Positions 1 to 12,800 of a DNA stretch of 64,000 nucleotides are shown in pieces; the first letter of the stretch is position 1, and the number at the start of each line of letters is the position of its first letter. The position numbers and the translations under genes are program-made. Source of the stretch: Candidatus Sumerlaea chitinivorans. GTDB taxonomy: Bacteria > Sumerlaeota > Sumerlaeia > Sumerlaeales > Sumerlaeaceae. Under the pieces are notes generated by a model. That model made no database searches. It worked only from the letters and a program-made list of their open reading frames with translations, and was not told where the DNA came from. The DNA lies in contig CP030759.1 in NCBI GenBank assembly GCA_003290465.1, positions 3,050,572 through 3,114,571 of the forward strand. Direction: 5' to 3'.

Positions 1-816
1 TCGCGTTTTTCGTGCTGTAGCTCCAACACTCGCAGACTATGCACAGTACATCGAGGCCATATGCAACCCAAGGGCGCAGCACAACACCAGACGTTCAGGG
101 ACGGCCGCCCTCCTTGGCGACGCCCAAATTCCGGTTACGTTCCGCGCCCGCTCCTATTCAGCTCCTTTTAGTCCGCAGACTCCGGGGGTTCGCGAACAAT
201 TCAGAAAAAAACGAATCAGTGTTGACAGAGTACCGATTTGGTACCATATACTGTGGGCGTTGCGGGTAATGATCGCAGAGAACGCGGCGTACCCATACCT
301 TTTGCGTGGGAGAGTTGGGTCGTGGTATGAGACAGAAATGTGAAATTAGATTTGTAGGCAGATTCGGTTTGACTTTTGCCAACGAAGGCCCCTTTTACGT
401 AAAACCGAAAGGGGTAAAGTTAATAGGGTAAGGACGCACAACGCGTCGCTGATAAAATAAAGCAGCAACCGGGAGATGTGGCAGGTACGCTGGGTGATAC
501 CATCTCGCAACTCGATCATTCCCGCATAGGATGATTACTGCAGACGATACGGCGCGAGGTCGTCGCACTTTTTTGAGCGAGTACCTCGTGCCGGATCGGA
601 CCGAAAGGCCGACGGCATGAGAGAGTGAGGATGGTTTTGGGTATGGTGAGTGGGTCAAGCAGGCGGAAACACCGCGCTGGAGTGAATAAGAACCGTTTTC
701 AAACCGAGGGGTCTCCCCATCTCTGGCCATCGCCGTTCAGAGAATTCCCATCTTTTTCTCCATCCATGTCCTCTCACACACTGACGCAAGACGAAATCCA
801 TTCAGGGAGCGGAGCA
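1..816. other. Leader region without a recognisable gene
   Basis: No open frame here looks like a known protein; the short frames at 39-269 (+), 158-382 (-) and 395-730 (-) overlap each other and have no family resemblance. The stretch holds a possible promoter at 222-252. A weak GC-rich hairpin with a run of six T follows at about 550-577, which could be an attenuator or terminator. I looked for the conserved cores of common riboswitches and saw none. The open frame of the giant gene extends upstream to a GTG at 625, but residues coded by 625-816 have no signal peptide or domain character. Confidence 0.5.
222..252 (+). promoter_or_regulatory. Possible sigma70-type promoter
   Basis: TTGACA lies at 222-227 and TATACT at 247-252, separated by 19 bases; reading CATATA at 245-250 as the -10 box gives 17. 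A GGTACC palindrome sits between the boxes. If used, it would give the giant gene an untranslated leader of more than 550 bases. The 19-base spacing is longer than ideal, so this is only a candidate. Confidence 0.3.
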
Positions 817-3800
817 ATGATCGCGAAAGGACATTCCAAGGATATGAAGGGGCAAATCGGACGCAGAGGTTCGTGGCGTACGCTTTGGGCGACACTTGCA
901 GTGTTTGCGGGTTTAGCGGCGCCGTGGCCCCTCCAGGCGGCCCAACCGGGTAAGGATGGCGATGCTGTAATTACGTCTGCGAACACAATTGTGAATGCCG
1001 TCTCTGCCCTAAGTCAGAGCGCCTCGGCCGGCGACACGTTTCTTCGCGTTACGAATCTTCCCGCTCTGCTCCCTCTTTCGCCCGGAGATCTTTTGCTTGT
1101 CTCCCAAGCACAGGGCGCTAACATAGATACGAGCGATTCTCCCTCTTACGGCGCGATCACAGCGATCAATGGGGCCGGGCAATATGAGTTTGTGACGGTG
1201 GTTTCCACCCAAAATCCTAACCGGGTCTATATTGTGACTTCGTGTGGTGGTCTGCGCAACAGTTACGTCGCGAGCGCTGGTAGCCAAGTGGTGAAGGTTC
1301 CGCAGTACCGGAATCTGACCGTCCAGTCTGGTGCCAGCATTACCGCACCACCGTGGAATGGGTCCGAAGGCGGTATCGTCGCCCTTTCGGTTCGTGACAC
1401 ACTTGAGCTGAACGGTACTATTGATGTGAGCGCGAAGGGGTTCCGTGGCGGCGCGATTCACAACTCGAGTTCCACCCCAACCAACAATTACCTTGGCTAT
1501 AGAACGGGAAACGCTGCGCAAGGCGCGGCAAAGGGAGAAAGCATTGCTGATCCCTCAACAGTTTCCGGAAATGGCCAATATGGACGTGGTGCTCCGGCCA
1601 ACGGCGGCGGCGGAGGCAACTCCTTTAATGCCGGCGGTGGTGGTGGCGCCAACGGCGATAACGGGGGAAGTTGGTTTGTTGCCGATGGTATCCGCGGTGG
1701 TCAGGGTGTGATGGAAACCGACGTGACCTCGTGGCTGCAAGCTTGGCAATTGGATCCCGCTTATACTGCGAATGGCAATCAACTCACGAACTGTGCCGGT
1801 GGCGGACGCGGTGGTTATTCATTTTCGGCGAACGATCAAAATGCACTGACCGTGGAGCCCGGGAACGCGTCTTGGGGCGGAAATCTCCGGCGTGAAAAAG
1901 GTGGTTGGGGAGGTCGGCCGCTTCCCAACAATCCTGCCACGCGGGTCTTTTTTGGTGGCGGCGGTGGCGCTGGCGACGGAAACGACTCAGTTGCCGGTCG
2001 AGGCGGAAATGGTGGTGGTCTCGTATTTATCATTGCTGGGCACATTACTGGCACAGGTGAGATCCTTGCGGATGGCGAAAACGGGGGTTGGAGCGGCGAA
2101 AACGCAACATCCGACAGCGCTGGCGGTGGTGGTGCTGGCGGGAGCATTGTGATCCTCGCGGGTAGTGCAAGCGGTTCCGTAGCGCTTCGCGCCCGCGGTG
2201 GAGAGGGTGGTTGGCAGCCTCTACGCCAACTCCCCACGAACCAAGCTTACGGTCCCGGTGGCGGTGGCGGTGGTGGCTATATTGCGTATAATGTCACGGG
2301 ATTTTCCACGGTGGCCGTGGATGGAGGCAAAGGTGGCCGTACAACCGCAACGGCGGTTTCCGAGTTCCCACCGAATGGCGCAACGGCCGGTAGCCCCGGC
2401 GCGACCTTGTCGAGTTTCACTACTATCGCCTCGTGCGATGCGTTTGTTTCTGGACTTGTCTTTAATGATCTGAACAATGACGGAATTCGCCAAGGTGGCG
2501 AGCCGGGCTTAAGCGGCGTTCCGGTCGTCCTGACCCTCAGCGACTCCTCAACCACAACAGTTCTAACCGCGTCGGATGGCTCCTTTTTCTACATGGCTCC
2601 CTCCGGCTCAACAACGGTGAATGTCGATGAATCTGGCTTCCCGTTTGGGTGGGTGCTTACGACGGGAAATGATCCGCAGGCGCTGAGCTTGAGTGCGGGG
2701 GTGAATTCCTCAGCTGGGTTGATTGGATATTATTTCCCGCCTCTCGCGGACCTCTCGATTGAGAAGACCGACGATCCCGATCCTGTTTATGCGGGGGATT
2801 TGCTCACTTACACTGTTGTCGTGACCAACAATGGGCCAGATCCGGCCAATAACGTATTGATTACGGATACGCTACCGAGCGGAGTGAATTTTGTGTCCGC
2901 GTCCGTGCCGTGTACCCCGAGTGGGGGGCTGGTCTCCTGCAGTCTTGGGACAATTCCTGCGGGTGCGAGTACGACGGTCACCATTGTGGTCCAGCCCATG
3001 GTGGCGGGGACGATTGTGAACACCGCTGATGTGACGTCGGACGAAGTGGATCCAAATCCAAGTAACAATTCGTCGGGCGACATCTCGACAGATGTTCTCC
3101 CCGCGGCTGACCTCGTGATTACGAAAAGTGCGGATCCAGCAGTTGTTCTGACCGGCCAGCCGGTAGTCTATACGATTGTTGTCTCCAATGCGGGGCCGTC
3201 CGATGCCTCCAATGTCGTGGTGAGTGACACATTGGATCCGTCGTTTACAATCACCAGCGTTTCAAGCGGGTGCACACCATCCGGAAACACGGTTACATGC
3301 AGCGTGGCAACGCTTGCTGCTGGCGACTCAACGACGTTCACTGTCACCGCGGTTCCAAGTGCGACGGGGACCTATTTGAATGGCGCCTCCGTCGTTGCTG
3401 ATGAGTATGACCCAGACACGGGAAACAATGCCGATTCCGTGTTGGTGACCGTGGATCCCGCAGCGAATCTCTCAGTTACGAAAACCGCGAGCGTGGATCC
3501 AGTCGCCATTGGTGCCAACTTTACCTACGAAATCGTGGTGACCAATGCTGGGCCGGATACGTGTACCTCGGCAACCGTGACCGACTATCTGCCGGCAGGC
3601 GTGCAGTTTGTGAGCGCCTCAAGTGGCTGTGCGGAATCGTTCGGGGTCGTCGCATGTGACGTTGGTCCGCTGGCTGGCGGCGAGTCCACGACCGTAACTA
3701 TCACAGTATTGGCACAGACCCTTGGGCCGATTCAAAACACCGCTAACGTCGTGGGTGCCGAAGGGGATCCCAATGGCGGCGATAACGTAGTCACACTGGA

Positions 3801-6800
3801 TGGAACGATCGAACCCGACTGCAACGCCAATGGAGTCGCCGACTCGCTCGATATTGCGAACGGCACTTCAGAGGATTGCAACACGAACGGCATCCCGGAC
3901 GAGTGCGATATTTCGAGCGGTGCGTCCGAGGACTGCAATGGTAACGGGATCCCGGATGAGTGCGAGACCGAGTGCAACGGCAACGGCATCCCGGACGATT
4001 GCGACATTTTGAATGGCACATCTGAGGACTGCAATGGCAATGGCGTGCCAGATGAATGTGACATGCAGAGGGGATCTTCCGAAGACTGCAATACGAACGG
4101 CGTTCCTGACGAGTGTGATCTGAGCCTTGGAACATCGCAGGACTGCAACTCGAACAACATCCCCGACGAGTGCGACATAGCACAGGGGACCGCGCAGGAT
4201 TGCAATAGCAACGGCATTCCGGACGATTGCGATATTGAGAGTGGTGCTTCCCAAGACTGCAACACGAACGGCATCCCCGACGAGTGTGACCTGCAACCGC
4301 AAGTTGGTGCGCTTGTGTGGTCGGAAGACTTCGAGTCTGGGTTAAGCAATTGGAGCACGTCGGGCCTGTGGCGCTTGGAAGTTGGTCACGAGTGTCTGAG
4401 TGAAGACGGGTCGCTGACGACGGTGACGCGTGCGGCTTACAATGATCCATCGCTGTGCACGTATAACGTTGGCAGTACCGCGGGGGCACTGGAGCTGACG
4501 ACGGATGTTGTGGTGCCAGCTACGGGCGGAGCGCTGCGCTGGTACAACTGGGTTCAGACGGAGGATTTGCCACCGTACGATGTGTGGCGGGTAGAGGTGT
4601 CGTCGGACGGCGGGTTGACTTGGCAGGAGGTGTTTGATGGCCAGGGGCTGAGCCAGCCGTACTGGCAGGATTTGTGGGCGGACTTAAGCGCGTATGCTGG
4701 GCAAGCGATTCGTGTCCGTTTTGTCTTCGATAGTATAGACGGGGCCGCCAATGCGTATCTTGGCTGGTATGTTGACGATGTTCGCCTGTTTGAGCTCGTT
4801 GCCCCGGCGTTTAGCAGCGACTGCAACTCGAACGGTGTTCCGGATGAATGTGATTTGGCAAGCGGTAGCTCGCAAGACTGCAACTCGAACACCGTGCCGG
4901 ATGAATGTGATATCTCAAGTGGGGCGAGTGATGACTGCGACGGCAATGGTGTGCCGGATGAGTGCGAGCCGGACTGCAATGGGAACGGGCAAAACGACGT
5001 CTGTGACATCGGGTTTGGGTTCAGCTTCGACTGCAATGGCAACCAAGTTCCCGACGAGTGCGAGTCGGACTGCAACGGAAATGGTGTGCTCGATACGTGC
5101 GATATTCTTTATGGGATAAGTGGTGACTGCAACATTAACGGAGTGCCCGACGAGTGCGATTTGAACGACGGGACTTCCGAGGACTGCAACGCGAACGCGA
5201 TTCCGGATGAGTGCGAGCTCTACGTTCAGTATGGAGATAGTTCCCCAGCTCTTGAGCCGTGGTACGCGGGTAGTCCGCAGAGTTATACCTTCAGCGGGGT
5301 GCCCGATGCAGCCAGCACCGTGGCCGTCGTCTTGGCCTCTAACTCTGATTTAGGTAATCAGACATTCGAGTATGCCGAAGTCTATCTTGGTGGTACGTTC
5401 CTCGGTAATGTCTGGTTTGCCAATGGGGGAAATGATTGCGCGGATGCACCCGGAATCTTGTACGTGGATGCATCGCAGTTCAACAGTCTTGTGGCATTAG
5501 GGGGAGGGGACGCAGCATTTGATTTAATTGCTTCGCCGGCCGTAGACTCGTTCTGTGCAGATCCCTATATTGCCATCTCGCTGGATTATCTAACGACTCA
5601 GCCGTTCAACGACTGCAATTCCAATGGGGTTCTCGATGAATGTGACATTACGAGCGGCACTTCCCAGGACTGCAACGGGAACGGAATCCCAGATGAATGC
5701 GACATCGCGGACGGCACTTCTGAGGATTGCAATGGCAACGGGGTTCCAGACGAGTGTGACATCCAGAGTGGTGTGTCTGAGGATTGTAATGGCAACGGAA
5801 TCCCCGACGAGTGTGATCTTGCGAATGGTAGCTCGGAAGACTGCAACTTGAACAACATTCCCGACGAGTGCGACCTGAGCAGTGGGACGTCGCAGGACTG
5901 CAACGCCAACAATATCCCGGATGAGTGCGACCTTGCGGACGGCACGTCCGAGGACTGCAATGGTAACGGGATTCCGGACGAGTGCGACATCCAGAGTGGT
6001 GTGTCTGAGGATTGCAACGGGAACGGGATTCCCGATGAGTGTGATCTTGCGAATGGTAGCTCGGAAGACTGCAACTTGAACAACATTCCCGACGAGTGCG
6101 ACCTGAGCAGTGGGACGTCGCAGGACTGCAACGCCAACAATATCCCGGATGAGTGCGACCTTGCGGACGGCACGTCCGAGGACTGCAATGGTAACGGGAT
6201 TCCGGACGAGTGTGACATCCAGAGTGGTGTGTCCGAGGACTGCAATGGCAACGGTAGTCCGGACGAGTGTGATCTGAGCCTTGGGACGTCGCAGGACTGC
6301 AACTCGAACAACATCCCGGACGAGTGCGACGTGCGTCCGGAGGTGGGTTTACTTGTGTGGTCCGAGGACTTTGAGTCTGGGTTGGGCAATTGGAGCGCGT
6401 CGGGTCTGTGGCGGCTGGAGGTTGGACACGAGTGTCTGAGTGAAGACGGGTCTCTGACGACGGTGACGCGTGCGGCGTACAATGATTCGTCGCAGTGCTC
6501 GTATGATGTTGGCGAGACCTCTGGAGTGTTGGAGCTGCAGACGGACGTTTCGGTGCCGGTTGGTGGCGGAGCGCTGCGCTGGTACAACTGGGTTGAGACG
6601 GAGGATTTGCCGCCGTACGATGTGTGGCGGGTAGAGGTGTCGTCGGATGGCGGGTTGACTTGGCAGGAGGTGTTTGATGGCCAGGGGCTGAGCCGTCCGT
6701 ACTGGCAGGAGCTGTGGGCGGACGTGAGTGCGTATGCGGGTCAGTCGATCCGTGTACGGTTTGTGTTCGAGACGTTGGATGATGAGTTCAATGACTACCT

Positions 6801-9800
6801 TGGATGGTATGTTGACGATGTTCGGCTGTACGAGCTGACGGGGGCGGCCACGAGTTCGGACTGCAACATCAACGGGATTCCGGACGAGTGCGAGGTGGAC
6901 TGCAACGGCAATGGTGTGCCGGATGACTGTGACCTCGTGGATGGGACGTCAGAGGATTGCAATGGCAACGCCGTTCCGGACGAGTGCGATATTCAGAGCG
7001 GTACCTCTGAGGATTGCAATACCAACGGGATCCCGGATGAGTGCGATCTGAGCAGTGGTACATCGCAGGATTGTAACGCGAACGGGATTCCGGATGAGTG
7101 CGATATCGCGAGTGGCGCTTCGGAGGATTGTAACGGCAACGGGATTCCCGACGAGTGTGACCTTGCGAATGGGACCTCTGAAGACTGCAACTTGAACAAC
7201 ATTCCCGACGAGTGCGACCTGAGCGGTGGGACATCGCAGGATTGCAACGCGAACAATATCCCGGATGAGTGTGACATTGCGGCCGGCACGTCCGAGGACT
7301 GCAATGGCAACGGAGTCCCGGACGAGTGTGACATCCAGAGCGGTGCCTCCGACGACTGCAATGTTAACAGCGTTCCGGATGAATGTGATATCGCAAATGG
7401 CACCTCGGAAGACTGCAACGCGAATGGTGTTCCGGATGAGTGCGACTTGAGCAGCGGCGCGTCGCAGGATTGCAATGCGAACAATATCCCTGACGAGTGC
7501 GACATTGCGTCAGGAACATCCCAAGATTGCAACTCTGATGGTTTGCCGGATGAGTGCGGATTGGTGTCGGTAGCGGTCGCTGGTTCGGATGAATGTTCCT
7601 CGGCGCCTCTCGTCCTGCCTGGACTGATTTACAACGGCGATACAACAACGGCAACCCAAGACGGTTCGGAGTCGTGTACGGGCTACGATAGCCCTGACGT
7701 ATGGTATCGGTATATCCCTGCCGTGAGCGGAACCCTCACGATCTCGCTATGCGGCAGCTCTTATGATACGGCGCTGTCCGTACATACGGGCTGTCCGGGC
7801 GATACAACAAACGAGATCGCTTGCAACGATGATTCGTGTGACTTGTCCTCCGAGGTCACATTAAGTGTGACCGCGGGCGAGGAGTATCTGATCCGCATTG
7901 GCGGGTATGACTCAGATGTGGGGACCTATCGGATGCAATTGTTTGGGCCTCCGGCGTTGGGTCTCGTCCCGGATTGTAACGCCAACGGCACTCCAGACGA
8001 GTGCGACATCACAAGTGGCACGTCGCAGGACTGCAATGCCAACGGCATCCCTGATGAGTGCGAGCCGGATTGCAATGGAAACGGCATCGCCGATGAGTGC
8101 GACATCAGCAGTGGCTCTTCGGAGGACTGCAACGAGAATGGAGTTCCAGACGAGTGCGATCTCCAGAGCGGTGCATCTGAGGATTGCAACGCAAATGGTA
8201 TCCCGGATGAGTGCGATATCGCAGACGGCGTTAGCGACGATTGCGATGAGAATGGGGTGCCGGATGAGTGCGAGCCCGACTGCAATGGCAACGGGCAGAG
8301 CGATCTTTGCGATATTTGGATGGGATTTAGCGAAGACTGTAATTGGAATGCCGTTCCGGACGAGTGTGAACCGGATTGCAACGGCAACGGTGTTGCCGAT
8401 AATTGCGACATACTCTTTGCAACAAGCGCGGATTGTAACACGAATGGGGTGCCCGATGAGTGCGACATCCAGAGCGGCAACTCAACGGACTGCAATGCGA
8501 ACGGGATTCCGGATGAGTGCGAGCTTTACGTTGCCTACGGCCCCAGTTCGCCTGCCCTTGCGCCTTGGTACTACGGTAGCCCACAGAGCTACACGTTCAC
8601 GAGCGTACCTGACGCGCTCAGCTCCGTGACGATTGTCTTAGTATCGAACTCCGATTTAGGTGATGCGTACTACGAGTACGCTGGGGTTTATCTGGGTAGC
8701 ACGTACCTCGGGGATGTGCGGTTTGCGAATGGCGGCAACGACTGTGTCGACGCGATTGGAGTGTTGTACCTGAGTGCAGCGCAATTCAACAGCCTGGTAG
8801 CAGCAGGAGGCGGCGACGCAGCATTTGATCTGATTGCAACGCCCGATGTCGGAGGCTTCTGTCCAGATCCGTACATTGCAATCTCCCTCAACTATCTGAC
8901 GACCGAAACGCTAAGCGACTGTAATTCCAACGGTGTGTTGGACGAGTGCGAGACGGACTGCAATGGGAACGGCGTGCCAGACGACTGCGATCTGAGCAGT
9001 GGCACCTCGGAGGATTGCAACTCGAACGGTGTTCCGGATGAATGCGATATCCAAAGTGGGACATCCGAAGACTGTAACACGAACAACATTCCTGACGAGT
9101 GTGACCTCGCAAATGGAACGTCACAGGATTGCAACCTGAACAGTGTGCCCGACGAGTGTGACATTGCCAGCGGCGCGAGCGAAGATCTGAATGGCAATGG
9201 CGTTCCCGACGAGTGTGATCCAGACTGCAACTCAAACGGTGTGCCGGATGACTTGGACATCGGAGCGCCGTTTGAAGCTGATTCTGGATTGCTCGCTCCG
9301 TGGTATGCTGGGTCACCGCAGAGCTACTTGATCGTGTCACCACCTCCGGCTGCAACAGCTGTTCAGATTTCTCTGACGGCCCTATCGGATCTTGGAGATA
9401 TCGATTTTGAGTACGCCACTGTCAACGTGAATGGCGTACCCGTTGGCGATGCGAAGTTTGTAAGCGACGGGGATTGTACCACGGGAACCGCCACTCTGAC
9501 CATGAGCGCGGCTGCATTCAATGCCGCTGTAGCGGGTGGGGACGCTTTGATTGGACTCACCCCCTCTCCAGATGTGGGCGGATTCTGCGACGACTCATTC
9601 ATCTCAGTCCATGTGATGTACGTGCCGGTGGGTGTATCATTGGATTGCAACGCCAATGGCATCCCCGACGAGTGTGATATTGCCGAGGGCACCAGTCAGG
9701 ATTGCAACGCCAATGGCATCCCCGACGAGTGTGATTCGGATTGCAACGACAATGGGGTCGCGGATGATTGCGATCTCACGTCTGGCACGTCGCAAGATTG

Positions 9801-12800
9801 CAATTCCAACGCCATCCCCGACGAATGCGACATTGCAAGCGGGTTCAGCGAGGATTGCAATTCCGACGATATCCCCGACGAATGCCAGCTTGTGGACGTC
9901 GTGACGCAGATTGCGGCGGCACCAAATCCGGGGATTGTCGGTCAGCCGCTTGATCTGACGGTGACATTCAGCAACTCCTTCGGCACTGCTACCCAGGTTA
10001 GCGCCTTCATTGTCGTGCCGGGGATCCTGCCAGTGACAAATATCACGACAACGATGGGGACCGTAACCGACCTTGGCGGCGGTCTCTATCAGCTCGACGT
10101 ACCGTCGCTGCCGGGGATGGGCGCAGCTGTCGTCACCATCTCAACGCTACCGTCTGCCACCGGAGCGGTCCAAGTCTTAGCGAGTGCTTCCACATGTATC
10201 TTCGACTTCGATCCAGAGAACAACGTGGATGCCTTGTTCATGAGAATTGGCCTCGACTGCAACACCAATGGGATCGAGGATGAGGATGAAGTTAGCCCAA
10301 CGGAAGGGGCGGTCTTATTCCACGAGGACTTCGAGAGCGGGCTTGGGCTCTGGAATGCGAGCGGCCTCTGGCATGCCGCGCCGACGCTTGATTGCCTCAC
10401 CACGACTGGCTCGCTCACGCCAGCCACGGCCGCTGCCTATAACACCGGTAGCCCCGACTGCAACTATGACGTTGGCATTACCCAAGGGGCGCTTGAGCTG
10501 ACCACCGATGTGGTCGTGCCGGCGCCGTGGGGCGCTCGCCTCAAGTGGTTCAACTTCGTCGAGACGGAGAATAGCTATCCGTATGACAACTGGCTGGTGC
10601 AGGTCTCATCAGATGGCGGCACCAATTGGCAAACGGTGTACGATGGCCGAGGTGCCTCGCGGCCGGGCTGGCAGGAGCTTAGCGCTGACCTTACCCAGTT
10701 CGCTGGGCAGGCGGTCCGAATCCGGTTCGTGTTCGACAGCCTCGATGCGGGATTTAACGCTTTCTTCGGATGGTATGTGGACGACGTGCGCCTCATCGCG
10801 CTCGACGCGCCGCTATCGCCCGACTGCAACCAGAACCACATCCCCGACGAGTGCGACATCACAGGTGGGACGAGCACGGATTGCAACGCGAACTCGATCC
10901 CGGATGAGTGTGAACTTGACCAAGTGGTTGCGTTTGCGTCGGGCGTGCTTGAGCCGTTCGATGGCACAACCTCCCAGTCGTTTGTAGTGAGCTCGGTGCC
11001 GCCGGCCATCGGCATGGTCACCCTCCATCTCACAGCGTATGGAGATTTCGGTGACCCGCTACTTGAGACCGTAGATTTCTACCTCAATGGGACGTGGATT
11101 GCCACGACACCCATTTACACGGGGGGCCAAGACTGCACGTATGGCACCGCGGTGGTGCATATCCCGCAGGCGACCTACAACGCACTTACCAGTGGTGGAT
11201 TTGCCCAGTTCGATTTCGTCGCGAACCCGAACGTGAACGCATGCGCCGGGTCCTTTATCACGGCCATGTTCGATTACTTGGTTCTCGACCCTGCGAAGGA
11301 CTGCAACTCGAACGGTATTCTGGACGAGTGTGAGACCGACTGCAACGAGAACGGTGTGCCCGACGACTGCGATCTGAGCGGCGGTGTGTCGCAGGATTGC
11401 AATGCTAACAATGTTCCTGATGAATGCGACATCTCCCAGGGAACGTCGCAAGACTGCAATTCAAATAGTGTTCCTGACGAGTGCGACCTACAGAGCGGTG
11501 CTTCGCAAGACTGCAACGACAACAATGTGCCAGATGAATGCGATATCGCAAGTGGCGCGTCCGAGGACTGCAACGCGAACGGTGTACCGGATGAGTGCGA
11601 TCTGAGTGGCGGCGTGTCGCAGGATTGCAACGGAAACGGCGTGCCCGACGAGTGCGACATTTCGGATGGCACGTCCGAAGACTGCAACTCGAACAATATC
11701 CCCGACGAGTGCGACCTGCAGAGTGGTGCGTCGCAAGACTGCAACAGCAACAGTGTACCTGATGAATGTGACATCGCGAGTGGCACGTCAGAGGACTGCA
11801 ACGGTAACGGGATTCCGGATGAATGCGATGTGGCAAGTGGAGCCTCCGAGGATTGCAACGAAAATGGTATCCCTGACGAGTGTGAGACCGATTGCAACTC
11901 GAACGGAGTTCCGGATGACTGCGATATCGCCGGCGGCTCGTCCGAGGATTGCAACTCGAACAACATCCCCGACGAGTGTGACATCCAGAGTGGTGCGTCT
12001 GAGGATTGTAACGGCAACGGGATTCCCGACGAGTGTGATCTTGCGAATGGTAGCTCGGAAGACTGCAACTCGAACAACATTCCCGACGAGTGCGACCTGA
12101 GCGGTGGGACATCGCAGGATTGTAACGCGAACAATATCCCAGATGAGTGTGACATTGTGGACGGCACGTCTGAGGACTGCAATGGCAACGGAGTTCCGGA
12201 CGAGTGTGACATCCAGAGTGGTGTGTCTGAGGATTGTAACGGCAACGGGATTCCCGACGAGTGCGATCTGAGCCTTGGGACGTCGCAGGACTGCAACTCG
12301 AACAACATCCCGGACGAGTGCGACGTGCGGCCGGAGGTGGGTGCTCTGGTGTGGTCCGAGGACTTTGAATCTGGGTTGGGCAATTGGAGCACATCGGGCC
12401 TGTGGCGGTTGGAGGTTGGACACGAGTGTCTGAGTGAAGACGGGTCTCTGACGACGGTGACGCGTGCGGCTTACAATGATCCGTCGCAGTGCTCGTATGA
12501 TGTTGGCGAGACCTCTGGAGTGTTGGAGCTGCAGACGGACGTTTCGGTGCCGGTTGGTGGCGGAGTTCTGTTCTGGTACAACTGGGTAGAGACGGAGGAT
12601 CTGCCGCCGTACGATGGCTGGCGGCTCGAGGTTTCGTCGGATGGCGGGTCGACTTGGCAGGAGGTGTTTGATGGCAAGGGGCTGAGCCGTCCGTACTGGC
12701 AGGAGCTGTGGGCGGACGTGAGTGCCTATGCGGGTCAGTCGATCCGTGTTCGGTTTGTGTTCGATTCGCTGGACGATGAGTTCAACGACTACCTTGGGTG

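Noticed and set aside
1-816. GTG at 625 as the start of the giant gene
   Set aside because: It would put 64 extra residues before the signal peptide, and no ribosome-binding site precedes it, whereas ATG 817 has AGGGAG and a signal peptide follows.
5598-6587. 329-codon minus-strand open frame in the repeat array
   Set aside because: The 57-bp unit is a multiple of three and codon-biased, so it keeps antisense frames open over long stretches. The translated antisense consists of repeats of SHSSGTPLPLQS-like text and has no start signals. Similar frames at 11274-12392, 12789-13343 and elsewhere were dropped for the same reason.
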